Shown here piece after piece: positions 47,356-55,894 of a stretch of 64,000 bases of DNA. Source of the stretch: Asticcacaulis sp. MM231 (GTDB lineage Bacteria; Pseudomonadota; Alphaproteobacteria; Caulobacterales; Caulobacteraceae); the NCBI RefSeq assembly GCF_964186625.1, contig NZ_OZ075108.1, forward strand, positions 868,001 through 932,000, given 5' to 3'. The translations under genes were made by a program, and so were the position numbers. The first letter of the stretch is position 1. Each line of letters starts with the position of its first letter. A model generated the notes under the pieces. That model was not told the DNA's origin. It was given only the letters and a program-made list of their open reading frames with translations, and made no database searches.

Positions 47356-50300
47356 ATGAGTATTCTGGCTGCGTTGCATCATGTTTCGGATTATCGCTAC
47401 GATCATCCGATCACCCTGGGGCCTCAGGTCATCCGTCTGCGCCCCGCACCGCACACAAGGGCCCATGTGCAGTCCTACGCCCTGAAGGTCGAGCCCGAGG
47501 GCCACTTCATCAACTGGCAGCAGGACCCTTTCGGTAATTATCTGGCGCGCATCATCTTTCCGGAAAAGACCTCTTCGTTCAAGGTGACGGTCGATCTGGT
47601 GCTGGAGATCAAGGTCTTCAATCCGTTCGACTTCTTTCTGGAAGACAGCGCCCAGACCTTCCCCTTCACCTATGACGCCGCGCTTCATGAGGAACTGGCG
47701 CCTTACTTAGAGATCAAGGAAAATGACGATGTCCTGATGGACTATGTCCGCTCGATTCCGGATGATCAAAAACCGACCGTCGATTACCTCGTCGCCTTCA
47801 ATCAGAAGCTCAATCGGGACCTCGGCTATACCCTGCGCATGGAGCCGGGCATCCAGACCTCGGCCCAGACGCTGAACCTTTTGCAGGGCTCGTGCCGCGA
47901 TATGGCCTGGCTGGCCTGTCAGATCCTGCGCCACAAGGGGCTGGCGACGCGGTTTGTCTCCGGTTACTCGATCCAGCTCAAGGCCGATATCGAATCGCTC
48001 GACGGGCCTTCGGGGGTGTCGCAGGACGTCACCGATCTGCACGCCTGGTATGAGGTTTATCTGCCGGGCGCCGGCTGGATCGGTCTTGATCCGACCTCGG
48101 GCATGTTCACCGGCGAAGGCCATATTCCGCTTTGTTGTGCTCCCAACCCGACCAGTGCAGCGCCGATCACCGGCGCGCACGAGCGAGCGGAATCGACCTT
48201 CGCGCACGAGATGGGTGTCACGCGCATCTATGAAAGCCGCCGCGTCACCAAGCCCTATTCGGATTCCGAATGGCAGGCGATCGATGCGCTCGGCGAACAG
48301 GTCGATCAAAAGCTGGTCGAGGGCGATGTCCGCCTGACCATGGGCGGCGAGCCGACCTTTGTCAGTCTCGACGATCGTCTGGGCGATGAGTGGCATTTCT
48401 CGGCGCTTTCCGACAACAAAAAGAAGCTGGGCTACGATCTCTTCCAGCGGCTTTCGGCGCGCTTCGCCACCGGCGCCCTGGCGCAGCACGCGCAGGGCAA
48501 GTGGTATCCCGGCGAAATCCTGCCGCGCTGGGCGATGAACATGTACTGGCGCCATGACGGTCAGCCGGTGTGGCTCGATCAGGCCTTGCTGGCCGATCCG
48601 GAAGCCAGGAGCGACCTCAAGCCGGCGGTGGCGGGGGATTTCCTCGCTAAACTGGCTGATGTGCTGGGCGTCGGCGCGGATTACGTGCTGTCGGCCTATG
48701 AGGATATTCCTTATCTGCTGTGGAAAGAGCAGCGCATTCCGGCCGAGGGCGAAATGCTCAAGGCCGATCTCTTTGAAGCGACCGAGCGCAAGCGCCTGCA
48801 GGCCAAACTGGATGAGAATGTCGGCAAACCGACCGGCTATGTCCTGCCGCTGGCCTTTTCGGCCAAGACCGACGGCTGGATCAGCAATGCCTGGAAGTTC
48901 CGCACCGACAAGATGATGCTGATACCGGGAGACTCCCCGGTGGGCCTGCGTCTGCCGCTGGGCGCGCTGCCGGTGGTGGATCCGGTGCTGGCGGAAGAGC
49001 ATTTCTTCCCGCCGCGCTCGCCTTTTGCCGAAACCGGGGCACTGGCGGATAGCGCGAAAACCGTAAAAGCCTACAGGGACAGCCTGGCTTCTGCCGCCCC
49101 GGTTACGGCGAAGGCGGAAGGGGGGACCGTAAGTGAAGTGGCCCCCTCCGGCGCGACTACGCGCGCCATCTTCCCCGCAAGCAGGGGAGGAAAAGAGGTG
49201 AACGGCCTGATCCGCTCGGCGATCTGCGCTGAAATCCGTCACGGCAAGCTGTTCCTCTTCCTGCCGCCCCTGACCTATATCGAACACTATCTCGACCTGA
49301 TCCACGCCATCGAGGCCGTGGCGACATCGCTGAAAATCCCGGTGGTGATCGAAGGCTATTCGCCACCGCGCGATCACCGCGTCGAGAGCATGTCGGTCAC
49401 GCCTGATCCCGGCGTCATCGAGGTCAATATCCAGCCGGCGCGCTCATGGAGCGAGCTGAAAAACATCATCACCACTGTCTATGAAGAGGCGACGCAGGCC
49501 CGCCTGATCGCCGACAAGTTCATGATCGACGGCAAGCGCATCGGCACCGGCGGTGGCAACCATATCGTGATGGGCGCCTCAAGACCGGAAGACAGCCCCT
49601 TCCTGCGCCGGCCGGATGTGCTGGGCTCGATGATCACCTTCTGGCAGAACCATCCCTCCTTGAGCTATCTCTTCTCCGGCCTCTATATCGGGCCCACCTC
49701 GCAAGCACCGCGCATTGATGAGGCGCGCCACGATACGCTCTATGAGCTTGAAATTGCGCTGAAAAATATGCCGGATGGCACCGAGGAGACCGCGCCGTGG
49801 CTGGTCGATCGCCTGTTGCGCAACCTCCTGGTCGACCTGACCGGCAATACCCACCGCGCTGAATTCTGCATCGACAAGCTCTATTCGCCGGACTCAGATC
49901 GCGGGCGCTTAGGATTGCTGGAAATGCGCGGCTACGAGATGAGCCCGCATCCGCAGATGAACCTGATCCAGGCCCTGCTGATCCGGGCGCTTGTCGCGTC
50001 CTTCTGGAAGAAACCTTACAAGGCGCCGCTGGTGCGCTGGGGCACGCAACTGCACGATCGCTTCATGCTGGGGCATTATGTCCATGAAGACCTGACCGAG
50101 GTGCTCGATTATCTCGGTCGTAGCGGCTTCAATTTCTCGCCGGACTGGTTCGTGCCTTTCTTCGATTTCCGCTTCCCGAGCGTCGGGCAGGTGCAGATCG
50201 GCGGGGTGACGCTCGAACTGAAAAACGCGCTGGAGCCGTGGCCGGTAATGGGCGAGGAATCGAGCGCCGGCGGCACATCGCGCGGGGTCAACTCATCGGT

Positions 50301-50715
50301 CGAGCGCATGGAAATCCTGCTCAAAGGCGCGGTGTCGTCGCAGCACGTCGTTACCTGCAACGGCCTGCGCCTTCCGCTTTCCCCCACGCGCGACGGCAAT
50401 GTTCAGGTGGCGGGAATCCGTTACAAGGCGTGGAACCCATGGTCTGCCTTGCATCCCAACCTGCCGATCAATACGCCGCTGAAATTCGATGTGCTCGACA
50501 CGCGGCTGGAACGGTCGCTCGGCGGCTGCAAATATCACGTTATGCACCCGGGCGGACGCAATTACGACACCCTGCCGCTCAACGAGAACGAGGCCGAAGG
50601 GCGTCGCCTGTCGCGCTTCGAGGCGCCGACCCATACGGCTGGCCGTATTAAGGTGCCGCCGGTGGTGATCAATCCCGATTACCCGCATACACTGGACCTG
50701 CGCTGGAAGCCTTGA
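47356..50715 (+). CDS. Transglutaminase-like / DUF2126 fusion protein
   Basis: A 1119-residue protein. Residues 1-290 are a bacterial transglutaminase N-domain (HHVSDYRYDHPITLGPQVIRLRP in part) and transglutaminase core with triad C180 (GSCRDMAW), H229 (DLHAWYEVY) and D245 (GLDPTSGM). From about residue 300 to the end is DUF2126 (LTMGGEPTFVSLDD, KWYPGEILPRWAMNMYWRHDG, FCIDKLYSPDSDRGRLGLLEMRGYEM and HPGGRNYDTLPLNENEAEGRR, given as parts), a large domain nearly always found with alpha-E/ATP-grasp genes. Residues about 586-614 are encoded by a REP-like palindrome. Divergent from the GAT-transglutaminase operon. Confidence 0.93.
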   Translation: MSILAALHHVSDYRYDHPITLGPQVIRLRPAPHTRAHVQSYALKVEPEGHFINWQQDPFGNYLARIIFPEKTSSFKVTVDLVLEIKVFNPFDFFLEDSAQTFPFTYDAALHEELAPYLEIKENDDVLMDYVRSIPDDQKPTVDYLVAFNQKLNRDLGYTLRMEPGIQTSAQTLNLLQGSCRDMAWLACQILRHKGLATRFVSGYSIQLKADIESLDGPSGVSQDVTDLHAWYEVYLPGAGWIGLDPTSGMFTGEGHIPLCCAPNPTSAAPITGAHERAESTFAHEMGVTRIYESRRVTKPYSDSEWQAIDALGEQVDQKLVEGDVRLTMGGEPTFVSLDDRLGDEWHFSALSDNKKKLGYDLFQRLSARFATGALAQHAQGKWYPGEILPRWAMNMYWRHDGQPVWLDQALLADPEARSDLKPAVAGDFLAKLADVLGVGADYVLSAYEDIPYLLWKEQRIPAEGEMLKADLFEATERKRLQAKLDENVGKPTGYVLPLAFSAKTDGWISNAWKFRTDKMMLIPGDSPVGLRLPLGALPVVDPVLAEEHFFPPRSPFAETGALADSAKTVKAYRDSLASAAPVTAKAEGGTVSEVAPSGATTRAIFPASRGGKEVNGLIRSAICAEIRHGKLFLFLPPLTYIEHYLDLIHAIEAVATSLKIPVVIEGYSPPRDHRVESMSVTPDPGVIEVNIQPARSWSELKNIITTVYEEATQARLIADKFMIDGKRIGTGGGNHIVMGASRPEDSPFLRRPDVLGSMITFWQNHPSLSYLFSGLYIGPTSQAPRIDEARHDTLYELEIALKNMPDGTEETAPWLVDRLLRNLLVDLTGNTHRAEFCIDKLYSPDSDRGRLGLLEMRGYEMSPHPQMNLIQALLIRALVASFWKKPYKAPLVRWGTQLHDRFMLGHYVHEDLTEVLDYLGRSGFNFSPDWFVPFFDFRFPSVGQVQIGGVTLELKNALEPWPVMGEESSAGGTSRGVNSSVERMEILLKGAVSSQHVVTCNGLRLPLSPTRDGNVQVAGIRYKAWNPWSALHPNLPINTPLKFDVLDTRLERSLGGCKYHVMHPGGRNYDTLPLNENEAEGRRLSRFEAPTHTAGRIKVPPVVINPDYPHTLDLRWKP
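49112..49196. repeat. REP-like palindromic element translated within the DUF2126 gene
   Basis: Inside the reading frame, three C/G-rich inverted units occur in 85 bases: GGGGGGACC region with GGCCCCCTCC, GGCGCG-ACTA-CGCGCGCC (49150-49167), and TTCCCCGCAAGCAGGGGAGG. The encoded residues (TVSEVAPSGATTRAIFPASR) are low-complexity and unlike the flanking domain. Confidence 0.6.
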
Positions 50716-50744
50716 TATGACTTTCCCATGTTTGGGGGAACGTC

Positions 50745-51614
50745 ATGAAAAAGAAGAACGGTTCGGGCGGATTTATCATCACGCTGATCGTGCTGGCGGT
50801 GGTGGCAGGGGGCATATTTGCGGCCAGCCACAACTGGAAGACCGGCGAAAACGCTATCGTGCAGCAGATCAAGGCGCAGACCGGTGATCCAGAGGCCTTG
50901 TATCAACTCGGCCTCAAGGCGCAGGGCGATAAGGCGGTGGCCTGGTTTGAAAAAGCCGCCGCCAAGGGGCACGTCAAGGCCATGCTGGCGCTCGGTGACC
51001 ATTACGACACCCTCACGACCGAAGAGGCGGGCGATCAGGCGATTGCCTGGTATCAGAAGGCCAGCGATGCCGGCAGTGCGGAGGCCAAGCGCAAGCTGGC
51101 GGCGGATATCGGCATCGGTCGGGGCAAGGGGGAGCCCGATATCCAGCGCGCCGACAAGCTGATGGGCGAGGCTGCAGCGGCCGGCGATGGCAAGGCGCAA
51201 CTGATCTTCGGGCGTAATCTGGCGGGGGCAGGGCAGTACGAAGAGGCTGCAACCTGGCTGCTTAAGGCATCAGCGCAAGGCGTCAAAGGTTCGAGCGCCG
51301 CGCTCGGCAATCTCTATTATAGTCATTACAGCCGTCTGAAGGACGACACCAAGGCGCTGCAATGGCTGGGCAAGGCAGCGGAGGAGGGCGATACGCGCTC
51401 GCTACTCGATTACAGCTATATGTATTACAGCGGTCGCGGCGTCACTCAGGATCGCGCCGAAGCTTATAAGTGGTTGCTGCTCGCAGATCCCAAGCGTGAG
51501 GACGTCAATTCGGCGCTGGACTGGCTGAGGCCGCAGTTGAAACCGGCTGAGGTCGCCGAGGGTGAAAAGCGCGCTGCGGCGTGGAAAACGGCGCATCCGG
51601 CCAAGGCGTCCTGA
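50745..51614 (+). CDS. Membrane-anchored Sel1-repeat protein
   Basis: A 289-residue protein with a Lys-rich start and one membrane helix (GGFIITLIVLAVVAGGIFAAS), then Sel1-like repeats (GDPEALYQLGLKAQG, GHVKAMLALGDHYDTLT, GSSAALGNLYYSHYSRLKDDTKALQWLGKAAEEGD, DYSYMYYSGRGVTQDRAEAYKWLLLA, given in part). Sel1 repeats make protein-binding solenoids. It starts 29 bases after the DUF2126 gene, so it may belong to that transcription unit. No catalytic motif. Confidence 0.85.
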   Translation: MKKKNGSGGFIITLIVLAVVAGGIFAASHNWKTGENAIVQQIKAQTGDPEALYQLGLKAQGDKAVAWFEKAAAKGHVKAMLALGDHYDTLTTEEAGDQAIAWYQKASDAGSAEAKRKLAADIGIGRGKGEPDIQRADKLMGEAAAAGDGKAQLIFGRNLAGAGQYEEAATWLLKASAQGVKGSSAALGNLYYSHYSRLKDDTKALQWLGKAAEEGDTRSLLDYSYMYYSGRGVTQDRAEAYKWLLLADPKREDVNSALDWLRPQLKPAEVAEGEKRAAAWKTAHPAKAS

Positions 51615-51704
51615 CGCAAAACCATCACATCTTAGTGCCTTGACAAGGCTTCGCGCACTGGACGAAATGCGGATCCATATTACGCAAAAACAAGGGAGTG
51701 CGAC

Positions 51705-51884
51705 ATGGCCCACAAGTTTGAAATCCGCAAGAACAAGGCTGGCGAGTTCGTCGCCTATTTCACCTATAATGGCGAAAGCATCTGGTGGACCGAAGGTTAC
51801 AGCTCAAAGGCCTCGGCCAAGAACGCCATCGATTCGGTGCTTAAAAACGGCCCGAACGCCGAGGTCGACGATCAGACCGACTGA
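51705..51884 (+). CDS. YegP-family (DUF1508) small protein
   Basis: A 59-residue protein, MAHKFEIRKNKAGEFVAYF then WWTEGYSSKASAKNAIDSV, the single-unit form of the DUF1508/YegP fold. E. coli YegP has two such units. Function unknown. GGGAG precedes the ATG. A strong terminator follows 12 bases after the stop. Confidence 0.85.
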   Translation: MAHKFEIRKNKAGEFVAYFTYNGESIWWTEGYSSKASAKNAIDSVLKNGPNAEVDDQTD

Positions 51885-51895
51885 GCCGGACAGAG

Positions 51896-51928
51896 CAAAG
51901 GCGCCCCGTGAACGAGGCGCCTTTTGTT
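51896..51928 (+). terminator. Rho-independent terminator of the YegP-like gene
   Basis: AAAGGCGCC pairs with GGCGCCTTT around a 10-base loop and runs into TTTTGTTT. The A-rich left arm also suits termination of the convergent gene. Confidence 0.85.
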
Positions 51929-51952
51929 TAGGCAAACGATTGAGCACGGCCA

Positions 51953-52228
51953 TCAGGCCATGGTGAGCGCATCCTGGATAAGGGCGATCGACCCTTGCAA
52001 TTCTTCGGTGCACTCCATCGACAAACGATCGATTTCTTCCTGGGCAAAGCTGCGCATCAACAACGCCGCCTGTGGCGACAAGGCCATCAGGGTGCGGGTG
52101 GAAGCGCGTGCGAGCGCCAGGGCGGCATCGGCGTCAACCAGGTTGGCGGTGTCGCGTGCGACGGCCAGAGCATAGAGACGCGAGGCCACATTCGAGGAGG
52201 AATTAGCCATCATTTTCTTTTTTGACAT
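51953..52228 (-). CDS. Small helical protein of unknown function
   Basis: A 91-residue frame starting MSKKKMMANSSSNVASRLYAL, all-helical and Ala/Leu-rich (DADAALALARASTRTLMAL), ending IALIQDALTMA. A start further up (52279) is in frame but adds a stretch that looks non-coding. No family recognised. It faces the YegP gene across a terminator. Confidence 0.5.
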   Translation of the reverse strand: MSKKKMMANSSSNVASRLYALAVARDTANLVDADAALALARASTRTLMALSPQAALLMRSFAQEEIDRLSMECTEELQGSIALIQDALTMA

Positions 52229-52279
52229 GGGTTGATACGGACTCTCTAGTCGGGCCGAAACTGAGGACGCCAAACACAC

Positions 52280-52634
52280 AAGGCACGTCCAGACCCTAAA
52301 CGCATACGCTTAATCATGCTCATTATAGCGATAAATGTGTTCAAATGCAGCCATTACACCCCTACCGCTCTGTATCCCCTGCACACCATCTGTCTGTATT
52401 GCATGGCTTTTTTCGCGCCAGGCGAGAGAATATTTTTTCATTTGTATGATTTAATGGATTTTATTGTTTGATAGCGCTGTCATTTTATATAATATTTTGC
52501 ATTTTAGGAAAGTTTATCAACGCATCCCTTCGATCGTTCTTTCAAATATGTCTTAAATGTGTCCTTATTCCGCTTTCTACGCTTAATATGGGACGGTTTT
52601 GTCGTCGCCGCTCTTCAGGGCAGAGCGGGCCGCA
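52280..52634. other. AT-rich non-coding stretch with a possible promoter
   Basis: No gene is seen in this interval. Bases 52430-52520 are much richer in A+T than the surroundings. On the + strand TTGATA (52468-52473) and TAATAT (52490-52495) are spaced by 16 bases like a sigma70 promoter, leading toward a hairpin (CCGCTCT/AGAGCGG, 52608-52628) and the terminator at 52635-52671. A short RNA is possible but unproven. Confidence 0.35.
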
Positions 52635-52671
52635 AAAGCAAAGCCGGTACGTGAACGCACCGGCTTTGCTT
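52635..52671. terminator. Bidirectional terminator of ppa
   Basis: AAAGCAAAGCCGGT pairs with ACCGGCTTTGCTT around a 10-base loop, ending 23 bases before the ppa stop on the minus strand. Confidence 0.8.
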
Positions 52672-52693
52672 CAGTGTGTTTGTCAGAAAAGAC

Positions 52694-53230
52694 CTAGCCG
52701 ACCTTACGGGCCAGGCGTTCCTGGCCGTCACGGATCAGTTGTGCGGCCTCTTCAGGCTCGACCCAACCGGTCACATGGGTCATCTTGTTCTTTTCCAAAT
52801 CCTTGTAGTGAGCAAAGAAGTGGGTGATCTGGTCGATCAGGATCGACGGCATCTGGCGATAGCTCTGCACGTTGGTGTAATAGGGGTGCAGCTTATCGAC
52901 CGGCACGGCCAGGATCTTTTCGTCCTTGCCGGCTTCGTCTTCCATGATCAGCGCGCCGATCGGGCGCACGCGGATGACAACGCCCGGATAGACCGGTGTC
53001 GGGCCCACCACCATGACGTCGCACGGATCGCCATCGTCAGCCAGGGTGTGGGGGATGAAGCCGTAGTTACCCGGATAGTACATCGAGGTATAAAGGAAGC
53101 GGTCGACGAACAGAGCGCCGGAATCCTTGTCCATTTCGTACTTCACCGGCATACCGCCTTGCGGTATTTCGATAACAGCGTGGACGTCCCAGGGTGCGTT
53201 CGGGCCAACGGAGATTTTATCGATATTCAT
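52694..53230 (-). CDS. ppa: Inorganic pyrophosphatase
   Basis: Cytoplasmic family I PPase hydrolysing PPi to two phosphates with Mg2+. The 178-residue protein carries the substrate/metal motifs KYEMDKDSGALFVDRFLYTSMYYPGNYGFIP (in part), DDGDPCDVMVVG with the DxDxxD-type acidic cluster, and EDEAGKDEKILAVP. ATG 53230 (MNIDKISVG) fits the family. A longer frame to 53308 is unsupported. Monocistronic. Confidence 0.96.
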   Translation of the reverse strand: MNIDKISVGPNAPWDVHAVIEIPQGGMPVKYEMDKDSGALFVDRFLYTSMYYPGNYGFIPHTLADDGDPCDVMVVGPTPVYPGVVIRVRPIGALIMEDEAGKDEKILAVPVDKLHPYYTNVQSYRQMPSILIDQITHFFAHYKDLEKNKMTHVTGWVEPEEAAQLIRDGQERLARKVG

Positions 53231-53401
53231 TATGTGACTTTGATCTGGAGCCAAAAAGGGTGCGCTTTCATAAGCGCTGGGCATGTTTCGCACAAGCGAA
53301 GAAACCATAAAAAGCCAAACTTTTCCGACAATACCTATTACAGAGGGGGTAGAAGCGCCTTATAGGTGTTGCTTCCTGCTCCATTCGCTCCAGAGATCGT
53401 C

Positions 53402-54226
53402 ATGTCCCTCCTCAACACCTTGATCGACGCGGCGAAGAACAGCCCCCTTGATATCGCGGGCCTGGCTATCTTCGTCTTCTGCTGGCTCGGTTATGAACCC
53501 TTCCTGCGCCGCATTTCCAAGAGCCGTGGCCTGATCACCAAGGATATGAGCGTGGTGCGTCGGGCCTGGATGAAGGAAATGACCGTGCGTGAGGTCAAGC
53601 TGTTCGATTCCAACCTGATGGCGCACGCCGTTAATTCGGCCACCAACTTTTCCTCGGCCAATCTGCTGCTGATCGCCGCCGTCGCCGGCGTGCTGTTCGG
53701 TGGTCATTTGCCGCTCAAATCCATGACGGCCCTGGGTTTCGATGTTTCCTCCACCCAGCTTTTCCAAATCAAGCTGGCGCTTGTGCTGGTCTGCCTGTCG
53801 CGGGGTCTGCTCGATTTCATCTGGTCTTTGCGCCAGATGAACTATTGCGCCGCCGCCATGGGATCCCTGCCGGAAAACATGGACGCCGACACCGCCGCCA
53901 AGTTCGGCAATGCCGTCACCAATATTCTGGAGCCGGCCATGACCAGCTTCTCGCAAGGCGTGCGCGCCTATTACTTCTCACTGGCGGCTGCGGCCTGGCT
54001 GTGGGGACCCATCTATCTCAGCATCGCCAGTGTGGGGGCCGTGATTCTGCTGGGATGGCGCCAGTCGCGCTCGCAGTCGGCGCGCGGCTTGCGCCAGTTG
54101 CGTGAATTGCTGGAGGAGCACCCGTATCCGACCCCGCCGCGCCCGATCAATTCACCGGATGATCCCGCATCTGCGCAAAACAAGAAAGAAAATGCTGCAT
54201 CGCACAATGCGAAAGGTGGCTATTGA
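53402..54226 (+). CDS. DUF599 family membrane protein
   Basis: A 274-residue inner-membrane protein of the DUF599 family: LDIAGLAIFVFCWLGYEPFLRR first helix, RRAWMKEMTVREVKLFDSNLM conserved segment, then LLLIAAVAGVLFGG, IKLALVLVCLSRGLLDFIWSL and a C-terminal helix near GPIYLSIASVGAVILLGW. Start is ATG 53402. A frame from 53366 is open but unsupported. The tail is polar and Pro-rich. Function unknown. Divergent from ppa. Confidence 0.85.
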   Translation: MSLLNTLIDAAKNSPLDIAGLAIFVFCWLGYEPFLRRISKSRGLITKDMSVVRRAWMKEMTVREVKLFDSNLMAHAVNSATNFSSANLLLIAAVAGVLFGGHLPLKSMTALGFDVSSTQLFQIKLALVLVCLSRGLLDFIWSLRQMNYCAAAMGSLPENMDADTAAKFGNAVTNILEPAMTSFSQGVRAYYFSLAAAAWLWGPIYLSIASVGAVILLGWRQSRSQSARGLRQLRELLEEHPYPTPPRPINSPDDPASAQNKKENAASHNAKGGY

Positions 54227-54337
54227 AACCAGTCTTCACAGTCAAAGCGTGAGCCCGCTTCGTCTTGTAACTATACGTGATCCAATTGTCTTATATTTGG
54301 ACTTGCAATCTTTCGCACCGCAAACTAAATTTAAGTT

Positions 54338-54420
54338 GTTCGGCGCTTAGGCGCTGATGCCCTTCCTGGGCGTTTCCTCCCTGTAGACTTTGCCGCGCCG
54401 TAGAGCGCGGCTTTTTTTTT
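54338..54420 (+). ncRNA. Candidate small RNA with own promoter and terminator
   Basis: A sigma70-like promoter (TTGCAA 54303-54308, 17-base spacer, TAAATT 54326-54331) precedes a compact non-coding unit. It has hairpins GCGC-TTAG-GCGC and GCCC-TTCCT-GGGC, a single-stranded-looking TTTCCTCCCTG stretch, and a perfect terminator GCCGCGC/GCGCGGC with T9 (54392-54420). The C-rich loops resemble anti-Shine-Dalgarno motifs of alphaproteobacterial trans-acting sRNAs. Not matched to a named family. Confidence 0.55.
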
Positions 54421-54463
54421 GCCTTAAGGTTCAGGTCGCGGGAGGTTCAGGCTACGGCCAGGA

Positions 54464-55360
54464 TCAGGATGTGATGAGTTTTTCGGTCAGGGTGCGGAAG
54501 ATGCCCTTGAGTCGCTCGGCGCCTGCATGGGGGGTCACAAGCGCTTCATCCATATAGAGGGCGCGGTTGATCTCGATCTGCAGCGCTTCGATGCCTGCCT
54601 GCGGCCGGCCATAGGTCTCAACGATATAGCCGCCGGCAAACGGCTTGTTGAGGCCGACGCGCAGGCCTGCGCCTTCCAGCACGCCTCGCACCTTGCGCAC
54701 CAGTCCGTCCGAACAGGTTTCGCCGTGGCGATTGCCCAGCACGATGTCCGGCTTCGGCTCGCCGGCGCGGAAATGATTGAGCGCGGCGCTCGGCATCGAA
54801 TGCCAGTCGATCAGGAGAACGGGCGCGCTGTCGCTTCGTGCCAGTTTGGCTTCGCTCAGCAAGGCTCGCAGCGCATAATGATAGGGGCGGTGGATCAGGT
54901 CGAGGCGGCGGTTGACCTCGGCCATGTCGAGCGGCTGGCGATAGATGTCCTGATCGACGCTCAGGCGGCGGGCGATGACGCCAAAACCCGCCTTGACGCG
55001 CGCGCTAAGGCTTAAGGCCGCCTTGGGCAGGTCGCCGCGGATCAGGCGGGCGTCCAGTTCGAGCGCGCTGCGGTTGACGTCGCAAAAGGCGCGCGCATAG
55101 CGGCTGGCCACACCGTAGACGCCAAGTTCCGGCGACAGCCCCACCATGTCATCGACAAAGGCGTCCTCGCTGGCGCGCAGTCCCAGCGGGCTTTGCCGCG
55201 CCTCGGCGATAAAGCTTTCCGGATAGTAGCGCCCGCTGTGCGGCAGGCTGTAGACCACGCGAGACGCACCCGCGGGTGCGCCGATACCCGGCCTGACGAC
55301 CAGGGGGGTGTGTTCGACATGGTGGACAAGGTGCCAGGGGGAGGTTTCGACCGCGCTCAT
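54464..55360 (-). CDS. N-formylglutamate amidohydrolase family protein
   Basis: A 298-residue zinc-dependent hydrolase of the HutG/FGase family, which in histidine breakdown turns N-formyl-L-glutamate into glutamate. Motifs: VVYSLPHSGRYYPESF, FVDDMVGLSPELG, DVNRSALELDARLI, LIDWHSMPSAALN, IVLGNRHGETCS, and GGYIVETYGRPQAGIEALQIEINRALYMDE (given in parts). No other hut genes are in the window, so its true substrate is open. Divergent from cpdR. Confidence 0.9.
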   Translation of the reverse strand: MSAVETSPWHLVHHVEHTPLVVRPGIGAPAGASRVVYSLPHSGRYYPESFIAEARQSPLGLRASEDAFVDDMVGLSPELGVYGVASRYARAFCDVNRSALELDARLIRGDLPKAALSLSARVKAGFGVIARRLSVDQDIYRQPLDMAEVNRRLDLIHRPYHYALRALLSEAKLARSDSAPVLLIDWHSMPSAALNHFRAGEPKPDIVLGNRHGETCSDGLVRKVRGVLEGAGLRVGLNKPFAGGYIVETYGRPQAGIEALQIEINRALYMDEALVTPHAGAERLKGIFRTLTEKLITS

Positions 55361-55479
55361 ATTAGCACTTTAGTAGGACATTCCTGTCACGTCTTCACCT
55401 CAAATTTACACGCCTGCGGCAAAGATAGTGACTTCTGCGCATTCGCGGATATGATGCCAATGGCGCATGGGGCTCCCTG

Positions 55480-55848
55480 ATGACCGAAGTGATGAAAAAA
55501 ATTCTACTCGCCGAAGACGAAGATTCTGTCCGCAGCTTCCTGACGCGCGCTCTGCAGCGCGCCGGCTACGACGTGGTGAGTTGTCCCGATGGCGATACCG
55601 CCATTCTGGCGCTCGACCAGGGCCCTTATGATCTGCTGCTGACCGATATTGTCATGCCCGGCGCTGACGGCATTGAGGTGGCCAAGCGCGCGGCGCAATT
55701 GCAGCCGGATCTCAAGATCATGTTCATCACGGGTTTCGCCGCCGTGGCGCTCAATGCGCAAAAGGCTTCGCCGAACGCCAAGGTGCTGGAAAAGCCGGTG
55801 CATCTGCGCGAGATCGTCACCGAAGTCGAGCGTCTTATCGCTGCTTAG
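55480..55848 (+). CDS. cpdR: CpdR, single-domain response regulator of cell-cycle proteolysis
   Basis: A 122-residue receiver domain with no output domain. The acidic pocket (LLAEDEDSVRSFL), phospho-acceptor Asp (LLLTDIVMPGADG), the MFITGFAAVALN segment and the switch Lys (LEKPVHLREIV) are those of CpdR. In Caulobacter, unphosphorylated CpdR primes ClpXP for degradation of targets and is controlled by CckA-ChpT. Here the identity is inferred from the receiver sequence. ATG 55480 is used, and ATG 55492 is possible. A degenerate copy of its last 45 bases follows. Confidence 0.9.
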   Translation: MTEVMKKILLAEDEDSVRSFLTRALQRAGYDVVSCPDGDTAILALDQGPYDLLLTDIVMPGADGIEVAKRAAQLQPDLKIMFITGFAAVALNAQKASPNAKVLEKPVHLREIVTEVERLIAA

Positions 55849-55894
55849 GCGCAAATGCTTTTTGCTTGCCTTAGTGCTGCGTTGCTTGAGGGCG

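Noticed and set aside
47707..49377. A 556-codon minus-strand frame inside the DUF2126 gene
   Set aside because: Antisense shadow; no family features and no ribosome site.
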